Positions 1 to 5,657 of a stretch of 13,331 nucleotides of DNA are shown piece by piece. The translations under genes were made by a program, and so were the position numbers. Source of the stretch: an uncultured bacterium (GTDB lineage: Bacteria; Bacillota; Clostridia; Oscillospirales; Acutalibacteraceae). The notes under the pieces were generated by a model. That model saw only the letters and a list, made by a program, of their open reading frames with translations, was not told where the DNA came from and ran no database searches. The stretch's first letter is position 1. Each line of letters begins with the position of its first letter. The stretch is from assembly GCA_905215105.1 (NCBI GenBank), contig CAJMOI010000042.1, forward strand, positions 1 to 13,331, read 5' to 3'.

Positions 1-174
1 CTCCGTTTATTGCGTTTCCATATGCGCCATTTCCTGATGGAGGGTTCTCTATTTCTCAGCATTTCCGGCGCCGGGAAGGGCTTGCGGTAATGCCCTTCCT
101 CCCTTGCCGTTTCAAAGCCGTCATAGCGGTGTGACAGCTTTTTAGCGGAAATCGGTCAGCACTCTGCTGACAAA
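1..174. other. Left-edge segment without a confident gene
   Basis: No convincing gene is visible. On the + strand one frame is open from the window edge to a TGA at 132-134 and another to a TAA at 88-90; either could be the 3' end of a gene starting outside the window, but neither translation shows a recognisable family. An 8-bp inverted repeat (74-81 with 92-99, GGAAGGGC/GCCCTTCC) has no T-run after it, so it is not a clear terminator. Confidence 0.3.
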
Positions 175-218
175 ATACCCCACAGACAGCTTGATGCAGA
201 GTCTGTGGGGTATTTTTT
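175..218. terminator. Bidirectional intrinsic terminator at the sulfatase 3' end
   Basis: A perfect 13-bp stem pairs ATACCCCACAGAC (175-187) with GTCTGTGGGGTAT (201-213) around a 13-nt loop. On the + strand it runs into six T (213-218). On the - strand it is followed by TTTTG. The sulfatase stop (217-219, - strand) directly abuts it, so it should end that transcript. It could equally end a + strand gene entering from the left. Confidence 0.85.
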
Positions 219-1656
219 ATCGATTTTGGATTTCTCCATAACACCCCTGATGACAGGGGCGAAAAGCAGGCAAACATCCCGGTTTGAGCTTTCCGTTTTC
301 CACCAGTCCATCCTGCGGACGGCGAGACAGTTCTTCGATCAGAATGTTACGGTACCGTTCCAGAATTTCCTGACTGTCCGGGTCTTTGCTCAAATCATGA
401 AGCTCCTGCGGGTCTTTTTCCAGACAGAAAAGCTGCTCCTTTCCGCTGGCAGTGAACCAGATATATTTCCAAATCCCATCTGTAATGTATTGCATGGCCT
501 CTTCCCGGCTGTAGCAGGGGGAATGTTCACCGTGAACATACTTCCGGGGCAGAGATTCTCCATAGCAGGCCGGAAGCAGATTCTGACCGTCCGCTTCTTC
601 CGGAACCGGCACGCCGCAGAATTCCAGAATGGTGGTATATACATCCTGCAATGTGACAGGCTGGCGGCAGCTTCCGCCCTTATCCCCATTTTTCAGCCAG
701 AGAATCATGGGAATCCCCGCGCTGCCCTCATAGGCATAGGTCTTTCGGAAAAGGTTGTGATCCCAGAGCATTTCCCCATGGTCAGAGGTAAAGAGTATCA
801 GGTCCGGCATTTCCCCCATCATTTGCAGCCGTTGGAGCAGGCGGCCAATCTGGGTATCAATATGGGCAATCTGGGCGAAATAGCCGTGACGGCAGCTTTT
901 CATGTTATCAGCATCCAGGACACCGCACCAGCCGTCCGGGTCATATACCGGCTGGCACCGCTCTTTTGCCCAATCCCCCACCGGCGGTGAAACAAAGGGC
1001 TTTTTCATATACTCATCCCAGTAAAACTGCGGAGGGTCAATAGGCGGATGGGGCCGGTGGAAGGACACATTGAGAAAATACGGCCGGGTATGGTCCCGCC
1101 GCTTCATAAATTCCAGCGCCCGGGTTACGGTCCAGGTAGTATCATGCAGTTCTTCCGGCAAAGTAGATGCCCGGGCAATCCAACTATTATCTGAAAGGCC
1201 GTGAGAATAAAAATCGGTTTCTCCATCGGTCTTTTCCCGAAGCCACTCAAAATAGTCGTTGCAATAATAGTCATTGAGTTTCTGACAGCCTTCGTTGGAA
1301 TCCAGCCCTTCAAAACCGCAGAGTTTCCGCTGAGGATAAAAGTGGGTTTTGCCGCAGCAATGGGTTTGATATCCGCTGTCCCGAAGCAGCTGGGGCAGCA
1401 TATTTCGGTAATTCCACTCTACGCCGTCTTGATACCCCAAAAACCCGGTTTTTTCCGGATTCATTCCTGTAAACAGCGTTGCTCTGGCGGCAATACAGCT
1501 GGGAACTGCGGAATAGGCACTGGCAAACAGCGTTCCCTGTGCTGCCAACGCATCAAGGTGAGGGGTGCGAACGGTTGGGTGTCCAAGAATACTCAGACAG
1601 TCTTTGCGAAACTGATCACAGAGAATCAACAGAACATTGGGCTTTCTCAAAAACAT
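217..1656 (-). CDS. Cys-type sulfatase (arylsulfatase family), cytoplasmic
   Basis: This 479-residue protein is a full-length family S1-type sulfatase, which removes sulfate esters from sugars or aryl compounds. Visible features are the N-terminal PN-VLLILCDQ metal-binding strand (D14, Q15), the maturation motif C54-I-A-A-R58 (C-x-A-x-R, whose Cys becomes formylglycine), GKTH (102-105), the FHRPHPP segment around 199-205, and TSDHG with metal ligands D292/H293. No signal peptide is present, so it should act in the cytoplasm on imported substrate. The frame is open up to 1785, but ATG 1656 is chosen because it starts at the conserved core and a good promoter (1704-1732) lies inside the longer version. 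AAGGAGG sits only 2 nt before this ATG; a TTG two codons further in (1650) has better spacing and is an alternative start. The maturase is not in the window. The substrate is unknown; host glycans are an inference from the neighbours. Confidence 0.93.
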   Translation of the reverse strand: MFLRKPNVLLILCDQFRKDCLSILGHPTVRTPHLDALAAQGTLFASAYSAVPSCIAARATLFTGMNPEKTGFLGYQDGVEWNYRNMLPQLLRDSGYQTHCCGKTHFYPQRKLCGFEGLDSNEGCQKLNDYYCNDYFEWLREKTDGETDFYSHGLSDNSWIARASTLPEELHDTTWTVTRALEFMKRRDHTRPYFLNVSFHRPHPPIDPPQFYWDEYMKKPFVSPPVGDWAKERCQPVYDPDGWCGVLDADNMKSCRHGYFAQIAHIDTQIGRLLQRLQMMGEMPDLILFTSDHGEMLWDHNLFRKTYAYEGSAGIPMILWLKNGDKGGSCRQPVTLQDVYTTILEFCGVPVPEEADGQNLLPACYGESLPRKYVHGEHSPCYSREEAMQYITDGIWKYIWFTASGKEQLFCLEKDPQELHDLSKDPDSQEILERYRNILIEELSRRPQDGLVENGKLKPGCLPAFRPCHQGCYGEIQNR

Positions 1657-1703
1657 CTCCTCCTTGCTGAAAAGCAGAATCAGCGCTCCAACATGATACA
1701 TAC

Positions 1704-1732
1704 AGTATACAACCGATGCAGACGAATGACAA
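1704..1732 (-). promoter_or_regulatory. Promoter of the sulfatase gene
   Basis: On the - strand, TTGTCA (1732-1727; 5 of 6 to consensus) and TATACT (1709-1704; 5 of 6) are separated by exactly 17 nt. The implied start is near 1697, giving a 5' leader of about 40 nt. A second, weaker -10 match (TATAAT, 1744-1739) has no good -35 element. A small palindrome, ATACAGTAT (1702-1708 and flanks), overlaps the -10 and could be an operator, but that is speculative. Confidence 0.65.
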
Positions 1733-1765
1733 TTTTGTATTATATGCGATTCTGCGGAAAACCGG

Positions 1766-1794
1766 TTGCATTCTGCCGCCTGCAACGGTATGAT
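1766..1794 (+). promoter_or_regulatory. Promoter of the HAD phosphatase operon
   Basis: TTGCAT (1766-1771) and TATGAT (1789-1794) are spaced by 17 nt, placing the start near 1801 and giving a leader of about 60 nt. The -35 box is only half-consensus, so moderate strength or activator dependence is possible. It is divergent from the sulfatase promoter about 60 bp away, so one regulator could act on both. Confidence 0.55.
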
Positions 1795-1859
1795 AAATAC
1801 AGAAGTGTCGAAAATCCCGGGGAATTCCCTGAACCGATTTACAGAAAGGATTGTACCAT

Positions 1860-2636
1860 ATGGACAAGCTGAGACAGAAAAAAGGATTCATTATTGATAT
1901 GGACGGCGTCATTTATCATGGCAACCGTCTGCTTCCCGGCGTAAAGGAATTTGTGGAATGGCTGTACCGGGAAGAAAAACGCTTTCTCTTTTTGACCAAT
2001 TCCAGCCGCCATACTCCCAAAGAGCTTCAGAAAAAGCTGGCCTGGATGGGTTTGGACGTGGATGAAAGCCATTTTTACACCAGCGCACTGGCTACAGCCA
2101 ACTTTATCGCTTCCCAGTATCCGGATGCCACTGCCTATGCAGTGGGCGAACATGGACTGCTCAACGCCCTGTATGATGCCGGCATTACTGTCAATGAAAT
2201 TGATCCCGACTATGTCATTATCGGAGAAGCGGACAACTATAATTACGACAGCATTGTCAAGTCTGTCCGGTTTGTCAACCGGGGCGCCAAGCTCATCGGA
2301 ACCAACACCGACCTGACCGGCCCTATGGAGGACGGAATTGTCCCCGCCTGCCGTGCGCTGGTAGCGCCCATTGAATTGGCCACTGGCAAAAACGCTTATT
2401 TTGTAGGCAAGCCCAATCCGCTGATGATGCGCACCGGATTGAAGCTGTTGGGCGTACACTCCGAAGAGACCGCCATCATCGGCGACCGGATGGATACCGA
2501 TATCGTCGCCGGTATCGAAACCGGCCTGGACACAGCGCTGGTGCTTTCCGGTGTCACCACGCAGGAAATGATCGGTGATTTCCCCTATCGCCCCCGTCTG
2601 GTTCTCAGCGGTGTCGGGGAAATTGCCGGCGAATAA
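1860..2636 (+). CDS. HAD-IIA family (NagD-like) phosphatase
   Basis: This 258-residue protein belongs to the haloacid dehalogenase superfamily, subclass IIA (NagD/p-nitrophenyl phosphatase-like). These cytosolic Mg-dependent enzymes dephosphorylate sugar phosphates or nucleotides. All four HAD motifs are visible: D13-M-D15-G-V, TNSS (46-49), Lys184 in GKPNP, and GDRMDTD (208-214). The length is normal for the family. The frame can start at TTG 1851, but that codon touches the AAAGGA ribosome site (1845-1850); ATG 1860 has 9-nt spacing and is preferred. The AraC regulator begins 4 nt after the stop, so the two are very likely co-transcribed. E. coli NagD lies with amino-sugar genes, which suits the GH84 neighbour, but the substrate cannot be read from sequence and the symbol nagD is therefore not assigned. 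Confidence 0.92.
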   Translation: MDKLRQKKGFIIDMDGVIYHGNRLLPGVKEFVEWLYREEKRFLFLTNSSRHTPKELQKKLAWMGLDVDESHFYTSALATANFIASQYPDATAYAVGEHGLLNALYDAGITVNEIDPDYVIIGEADNYNYDSIVKSVRFVNRGAKLIGTNTDLTGPMEDGIVPACRALVAPIELATGKNAYFVGKPNPLMMRTGLKLLGVHSEETAIIGDRMDTDIVAGIETGLDTALVLSGVTTQEMIGDFPYRPRLVLSGVGEIAGE

Positions 2637-2640
2637 CGCT

Positions 2641-3420
2641 ATGGAATATTCTGCTGCTTCCCCTGCACAAATCCGGATTGTACGGGCCGTTCATTTTCAG
2701 GACGGCCCCCAATGGAACCATCCTTTTAACCGTTACCCCTACAACACCCTGTATTTCGTCATGGGCGGCGACGGATTTGTCACCATTAACGGCAAGACCA
2801 CCGCTTTGGAAGCAGGATATGTGTACCTCATTCCACCGGACACCACTTTTTCCTGTTGGTGCGAAACCGCTATCGAAAAGTTGTATGTAGATGTCTTTGC
2901 AGAAATCGTACCGGGCTGTGATCTGTTTTCCGAAAGAAACGCCATCGCCCGAAAAGCCTTTGACCAAGAGGCCATTTTGCGCCTGTGCAACGCCGAAGCA
3001 AGGGAAACTCTGTCAGATCAGCTGTTTCTGTTGGGGGCCGTCACACAGGTTCTGGCAGAGTTTTCTCAGGAAGGACCTCTGCCGGTCAGTCGGGAAATTC
3101 TCCGTTTCCGTCCGCTGCTGGAAGAAATGGATCGGCAGCTCTCGGCCCAACTGCGTGTCAGCAGCATTGCCCGACAGCTGGGATGGGAACCCTCTACCCT
3201 GTCCCGAAGTTTTAAAAAAACTTTTGGCTGTACGGCAAAAGAATATCTGGAGCATTTACTGATGAACCGGCTCCGCCAGGAACTGATCGGAACAGATCTC
3301 AGCATCAAAGAAATCGCCGCGCGGTATCAGTTCTGTGACCCCTACTATTTGTCGGCTTTTTTCCGCCGCAGAGAGGGGAGCTCTCCCAGTGTCTATCGGA
3401 AAACCCACCGACGAATCTGA
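2641..3420 (+). CDS. AraC/XylS-family transcriptional regulator with cupin sensor
   Basis: The protein has 259 residues. The N-terminal half (about 15-90) is a cupin-like ligand pocket (HPFNRYPYNTLYFV, then GDGFVTING and a Y-LIPPDT turn), typical of sugar-responsive AraC proteins. The C-terminal 100 residues hold two helix-turn-helix units: LRVSSIARQLG (171-181) and LSIKEIAARYQF (220-231) followed by the conserved DPYYLSAFFRRREGSSPSVYR tail segment in two parts. It starts 4 nt after the HAD stop with no good ribosome site, which suggests translational coupling. The longer open frame from 2575 overlaps the HAD gene and is not used. It is probably the local carbohydrate-responsive regulator of the sulfatase/HAD/esterase genes; targets and ligand are inferred, not shown. 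Confidence 0.92.
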   Translation: MEYSAASPAQIRIVRAVHFQDGPQWNHPFNRYPYNTLYFVMGGDGFVTINGKTTALEAGYVYLIPPDTTFSCWCETAIEKLYVDVFAEIVPGCDLFSERNAIARKAFDQEAILRLCNAEARETLSDQLFLLGAVTQVLAEFSQEGPLPVSREILRFRPLLEEMDRQLSAQLRVSSIARQLGWEPSTLSRSFKKTFGCTAKEYLEHLLMNRLRQELIGTDLSIKEIAARYQFCDPYYLSAFFRRREGSSPSVYRKTHRRI

Positions 3421-3434
3421 GCCGTCAAAAAATC

Positions 3435-3461
3435 TCCAAAACAAGATGAAATTTTCCAAAA
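3435..3461 (+). promoter_or_regulatory. Direct-repeat candidate operator for the AraC regulator
   Basis: TCCAAAA occurs at 3435-3441 and again at 3455-3461, exactly 20 nt apart (about two helix turns), ending 17 bp before a predicted -35 box (3479). AraC/XylS activators commonly bind tandem half-sites in this geometry. The repeats are short and A-rich, so chance is possible. Confidence 0.3.
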
Positions 3462-3478
3462 TATCGCGGATTTTTTTA

Positions 3479-3507
3479 TGGAAAGCAGGCATTCCCGGCG
3501 CTATAAT
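3479..3507 (+). promoter_or_regulatory. Promoter of the SASA hydrolase gene
   Basis: TGGAAA (3479-3484; 4 of 6) and a perfect TATAAT (3502-3507) are spaced by 17 nt. Transcription would start near 3514, just ahead of the ribosome site AAAGGGG (3515-3521), giving a short leader. The weak -35 and the repeats upstream fit activator dependence. No terminator separates the AraC gene from this one, so read-through is also likely. Confidence 0.55.
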
Positions 3508-3531
3508 ACCGGGGAAAGGGGTGCCTGCACC

Positions 3532-4914
3532 ATGATAGGCGTCATCATCGATCACGGACCTGCCGATTGGCAGATCCTTCAGCAAAATAATGGAACGGCT
3601 GTTGTCAATATCAGCGGCCATCTGATTCTGCCGGCAGAGTGCCAGATTGTCGTTCCCGCCGTTTCTCTTCGGATTGTGCGGGAAGACAGCGGAATGGACG
3701 TACTTCCGTGGCAGGAAGCCCAGCTGGAAGAAAACGGATGCTGGAAAATGCAGCTCTGCATTCCCACTGGTGGGCTTTACCGTCTGGAAAGCTGCGCCCA
3801 CGAAAAGGGGGCCAACGCACTGGAATGGGCACTGCGGGGCGACATGCGGTATCATCTGGGTGTAGGAGATTTATATGTCATTGCGGGACAGAGCAATTCG
3901 GCCGGTTACGGAAAAGACCCGTTTTATGATCCGCCGGAGTTAGGCGTCCATCTCTTCCGCAACAGTATGCGGTGGGATCTGGCTGCGCACCCCATGAACG
4001 ACTCCACCGATACCGTTCATCCCGTCAACCAGGAAGGCGCCAATCCCGGCGCTTCCCCGTATCTCACCTTTGCCAAAACCCTTCATCGGGAGCTGGGATA
4101 TCCCATCGGACTGCTTCAGACCTCTCTGGGCGGTTCTCCTCTCTCCCGGTGGAATCCGGAGGAAAACGGCGATCTGTACCGCTCCATGATCGAAGTCATC
4201 CGCTCTCAGGGCGGCAGCATCCGGGGAATTCTGTGGTATCAGGGATGCTCCGACACCGGCCCGCAGGAGTGTACTACTTATGAACAGCGTTTTGAACGGG
4301 TAGTGGAACAACTCCGTACCGAAACCGGTGAAGAAACTCCCTGGCTGACCATTCAGCTGAATCGCCAGCTTCTTTGGGCAGAGGGAGAATCCGTTGACCC
4401 AGGCTGGGGCATGATCCGGGAAGCTCAGCGCCGCTGTGCCAGAAATATTCCCCATGTTTCCATTGTGCCTGCCATTGACTGCGGACTCAGCGATGGTATT
4501 CACAACAGCGCCGCTGCCAATGTCGTTCTGGGAGAACGGCTGGCCGCCGCTGCTCTGCGGGACATTTACGGCCGCACTTATGGCAGTGCTGCCCCTGATC
4601 TGGAAAAAGCGGAGTTTGACGAAGAAGGCAACGTGGTTCTTCACTTCTCTCATGTGGCTGGACGGCTGTATGCTTTCGATTCCTGCAAAATCGAGCAAAA
4701 CGCTTTCAGCCTATGGGATGAAAATCATAATCCGGTTGCCGTTAAACAAATGGAACTGGCGGGGGATCGCATCATTCTGCATCCTGCTGAATCATTGGGC
4801 AGCTGTTGTACAGCAGCAGCCGGATGGCAGATGGAACCGCCCTGTGATATGCCGGTAGATTTTGCTTCTCATCTTCCCATACTGTCCTTTTATGATGTCA
4901 GAGTTTGCCGCTGA
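3532..4914 (+). CDS. SASA-domain carbohydrate esterase (sialate O-acetylesterase-like)
   Basis: This 460-residue protein has the SGNH-hydrolase fold of the sialate O-acetylesterase/CE6 group, which removes acetyl esters from sugars. Seen are GQSN with nucleophile S121 (119-122), the GG-S-P-LSRW segment (200-207), WYQG (235-238) and the catalytic D321-G-I-H324 pair. The first 110 residues form a beta-rich N-terminal domain, and about 100 residues after 340 form another. The usual WYQGE continues here as WYQGCSD, a departure worth noting. No signal peptide is visible, so a cytoplasmic role on imported oligosaccharides is likely. The frame is open from ATG 3478, but that codon lies at the predicted promoter; ATG 3532 has AAAGGGG 10 nt upstream. 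Family assignment is firm; substrate (sialic acid, xylan or another acetylated sugar) is not. Confidence 0.85.
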   Translation: MIGVIIDHGPADWQILQQNNGTAVVNISGHLILPAECQIVVPAVSLRIVREDSGMDVLPWQEAQLEENGCWKMQLCIPTGGLYRLESCAHEKGANALEWALRGDMRYHLGVGDLYVIAGQSNSAGYGKDPFYDPPELGVHLFRNSMRWDLAAHPMNDSTDTVHPVNQEGANPGASPYLTFAKTLHRELGYPIGLLQTSLGGSPLSRWNPEENGDLYRSMIEVIRSQGGSIRGILWYQGCSDTGPQECTTYEQRFERVVEQLRTETGEETPWLTIQLNRQLLWAEGESVDPGWGMIREAQRRCARNIPHVSIVPAIDCGLSDGIHNSAAANVVLGERLAAAALRDIYGRTYGSAAPDLEKAEFDEEGNVVLHFSHVAGRLYAFDSCKIEQNAFSLWDENHNPVAVKQMELAGDRIILHPAESLGSCCTAAAGWQMEPPCDMPVDFASHLPILSFYDVRVCR

Positions 4915-5030
4915 GTTTTGTATATCTCCCTATTATTTTTCTGATAAAGAATTCAATTCCTTCTCTGTAAAAAGTAAAAATCCGGTTTCAAAACTAACGA
5001 ATGTATGATAAATACTAACATAATTGCACT
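4915..5030. other. AT-rich intergenic segment after the esterase
   Basis: No gene is visible and no clear intrinsic terminator follows the esterase stop. Only short inverted matches occur (TCAG/CTGA at the stop, and GAATTCAATTC). The esterase transcript may continue into the structured RNA and end at the terminator near 5300. Confidence 0.4.
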
Positions 5031-5058
5031 TTGAGGCCATAAACGACTGTGCTATGAT
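5031..5058 (+). promoter_or_regulatory. Extended -10 promoter of the structured RNA
   Basis: TTGAGG (5031-5036) and TATGAT (5053-5058) are spaced by 16 nt. TGC lies directly before the -10 box, giving an extended -10 element. The start would be near 5065, with no gene following for almost 600 nt, so the promoter seems to serve the structured RNA. Confidence 0.6.
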
Positions 5059-5064
5059 GAAACT

Positions 5065-5304
5065 ATCCTCTTCCCTCTGGGATGACAGATGCGTACCGCG
5101 CAGTTGATTCATCTGAGATTTTACCGACACATGGAGTTTTCCACGGGCCGGATATTTCACCTTTGCATTTGCACAAAGACTTGCTTTGATGCTGCAAAGG
5201 ACAGGGAAAGAAAAGGACCTTATGCAATATGCGGCCCAGCTATGGCAGAACAGCTGGTGTTGCAGGAAAAGCCGTTGGTATAGCAGGATACCAACGGCTT
5301 TTTT
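5065..5304 (+). ncRNA. Putative free-standing structured RNA, about 240 nt
   Basis: A promoter (5031-5058) and a strong intrinsic terminator (5267-5304) bound a segment with no convincing gene. Stems seen by eye are: (A) CAGATG 5086-5091 with CATCTG 5110-5115; (B) GGGCCG 5145-5150 with CGGCCC 5232-5237, continued after a G-G mismatch by ATATT 5152-5156 with AATAT 5226-5230; (C) a 16-bp hairpin inside B, pairing 5160-5167/5193-5200, 5171-5173/5190-5192 and 5174-5178/5184-5188; (D) CCAGCT 5236-5241 with AGCTGG 5252-5257, sharing two bases with B. The tract TTCCCT (5071-5076) can pair with AGGGAA (5203-5208), making a pseudoknot across B. I do not recognise it as RNase P, tmRNA, SRP RNA, 6S RNA or a known riboswitch. 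An orphan regulatory RNA, or a riboswitch-like leader ending at its terminator, are both possible. Confidence 0.55.
5267..5304 (+). terminator. Intrinsic terminator of the structured RNA
   Basis: GCCGTTGGTAT (5271-5281) pairs perfectly with ATACCAACGGC (5288-5298) over a 6-nt loop. AAAA lies before the stem and six T (5299-5304) after it, so it could also work on the other strand. It closes the structured RNA and any read-through from the esterase. Confidence 0.9.
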
Positions 5305-5465
5305 CTGTTTATCAATTGAAATTTTCTCCTATATAATACTTCTATTCTCAATAAAAGTTACATTGTTTATTATTTAAATTTACTAACTTGTTCATTTACA
5401 AGTGATGAGTCATTCCTGTTTTTTCTTTCATTTTTTGCACCATTCCACAAATTACCTAAATACAA
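5305..5465. other. AT-rich spacer with an inverted repeat
   Basis: No gene is visible. A perfect 6-bp inverted repeat, ACTTGT (5386-5391) and ACAAGT (5398-5403) with a 6-nt spacer, lies about 63 bp upstream of the GH84 promoter -35 box and could be a repressor or activator site. T-rich tracts (5419-5446) follow it. Confidence 0.35.
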
Positions 5466-5495
5466 TTGACTTTAAAAAGAGATTTATGCTACAAT
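5466..5495 (+). promoter_or_regulatory. Promoter of the GH84 gene
   Basis: TTGACT (5466-5471; 5 of 6) and TACAAT (5490-5495; 5 of 6) are spaced by 18 nt, and TGC directly precedes the -10 box. Start is expected near 5502, leaving about 22 nt before the RAT element and a leader of about 155 nt before the gene. A TATAAT at 5499-5504 has no -35 box at proper distance. Confidence 0.75.
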
Positions 5496-5523
5496 TTATA
5501 TAATGAGTTGAAACTGAAAATTT

Positions 5524-5552
5524 GGATTGTTACTGGATTCCAGGCAAGACCT
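5524..5552 (+). promoter_or_regulatory. RAT site: target of a BglG/SacY/LicT-type antiterminator
   Basis: The segment begins GGATTGTTACTG and ends CAGGCAAGACCT, with a small apical hairpin CTGG (5533-5536)/CCAG (5540-5543) and basal GG/CC pairing (5524-5525 with 5550-5551). This closely matches the ribonucleic antiterminator (RAT) consensus known from bgl, bglP/licS, sacPA and sacB leaders; the GCAAGACC form is like that of the sac genes. Its 3' part (5546-5552) is also the left arm of the terminator at 5546-5600, so the two folds exclude each other, as in the known mechanism. When a PTS-controlled RNA-binding protein stabilises the RAT, the downstream gene is read. No such protein gene is in the window. 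Confidence 0.9.
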
Positions 5553-5602
5553 ATTGATCTCTGGCGCGTTCGCGTTTCTGTATGATTAATAGGTCTTTTC
5601 TT
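5546..5602 (+). terminator. Conditional leader terminator overlapping the RAT
   Basis: AAGACCTATT (5546-5555) pairs perfectly with AATAGGTCTT (5588-5597), followed by the U-rich TTTTCTT. The 32-nt interior contains a small CGCG/CGCG hairpin near 5563-5574. The left arm shares 7 nt with the RAT, so this is an attenuator: termination by default, read-through when the antiterminator protein is active. Confidence 0.87.
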
Positions 5603-5642
5603 ATTTACAACGAGTTTTCAGTTTCCGGAAATTCTTTTACCG

Positions 5643-5651
5643 AAAGGGAGG
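5643..5651 (+). promoter_or_regulatory. Ribosome binding site of the GH84 gene
   Basis: AAAGGGAGG lies 6 nt before ATG 5658, a near-ideal site. It confirms this start, which also begins a proper signal peptide. No comparable site precedes the internal ATG at 6279. Confidence 0.9.
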
Positions 5652-5657
5652 AAAGTT

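Noticed and set aside
56..277. 73-codon open frame on the - strand across the left-edge terminator
   Set aside because: It overlaps the sulfatase end and both arms of the hairpin, has no ribosome site and shows no family.
205..990. 261-codon open frame on the + strand
   Set aside because: It lies opposite the sulfatase, begins inside the terminator and resembles no family; it is a shadow of the sulfatase.
1657..1785. Longer sulfatase start at 1785, adding 43 residues
   Set aside because: The extra part is not a signal peptide, is not conserved in sulfatases and contains the likely promoter; a ribosome site lies just before 1656.
5086..5101. GCGTACCGCG, resembling the T-box core GGTACCGCG
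   Set aside because: It is near the 5' end of the RNA instead of next to the terminator, is not complementary to the terminator arm, lacks the AGGG lead-in and has no tRNA-related gene downstream.
5112..5134. CTGAGA plus TACC and TGGA, recalling the TPP riboswitch
   Set aside because: Only scattered short matches exist; the long conserved 3' half of the TPP aptamer is missing and no thiamine gene follows.
5222..5377. Small open frame of 51 codons with AAAAGGA 4 nt before its ATG
   Set aside because: It runs through the terminator hairpin and T-run, so the message would be cut within it. The purine tract is better explained as part of the RNA fold. A leader peptide cannot be fully excluded.
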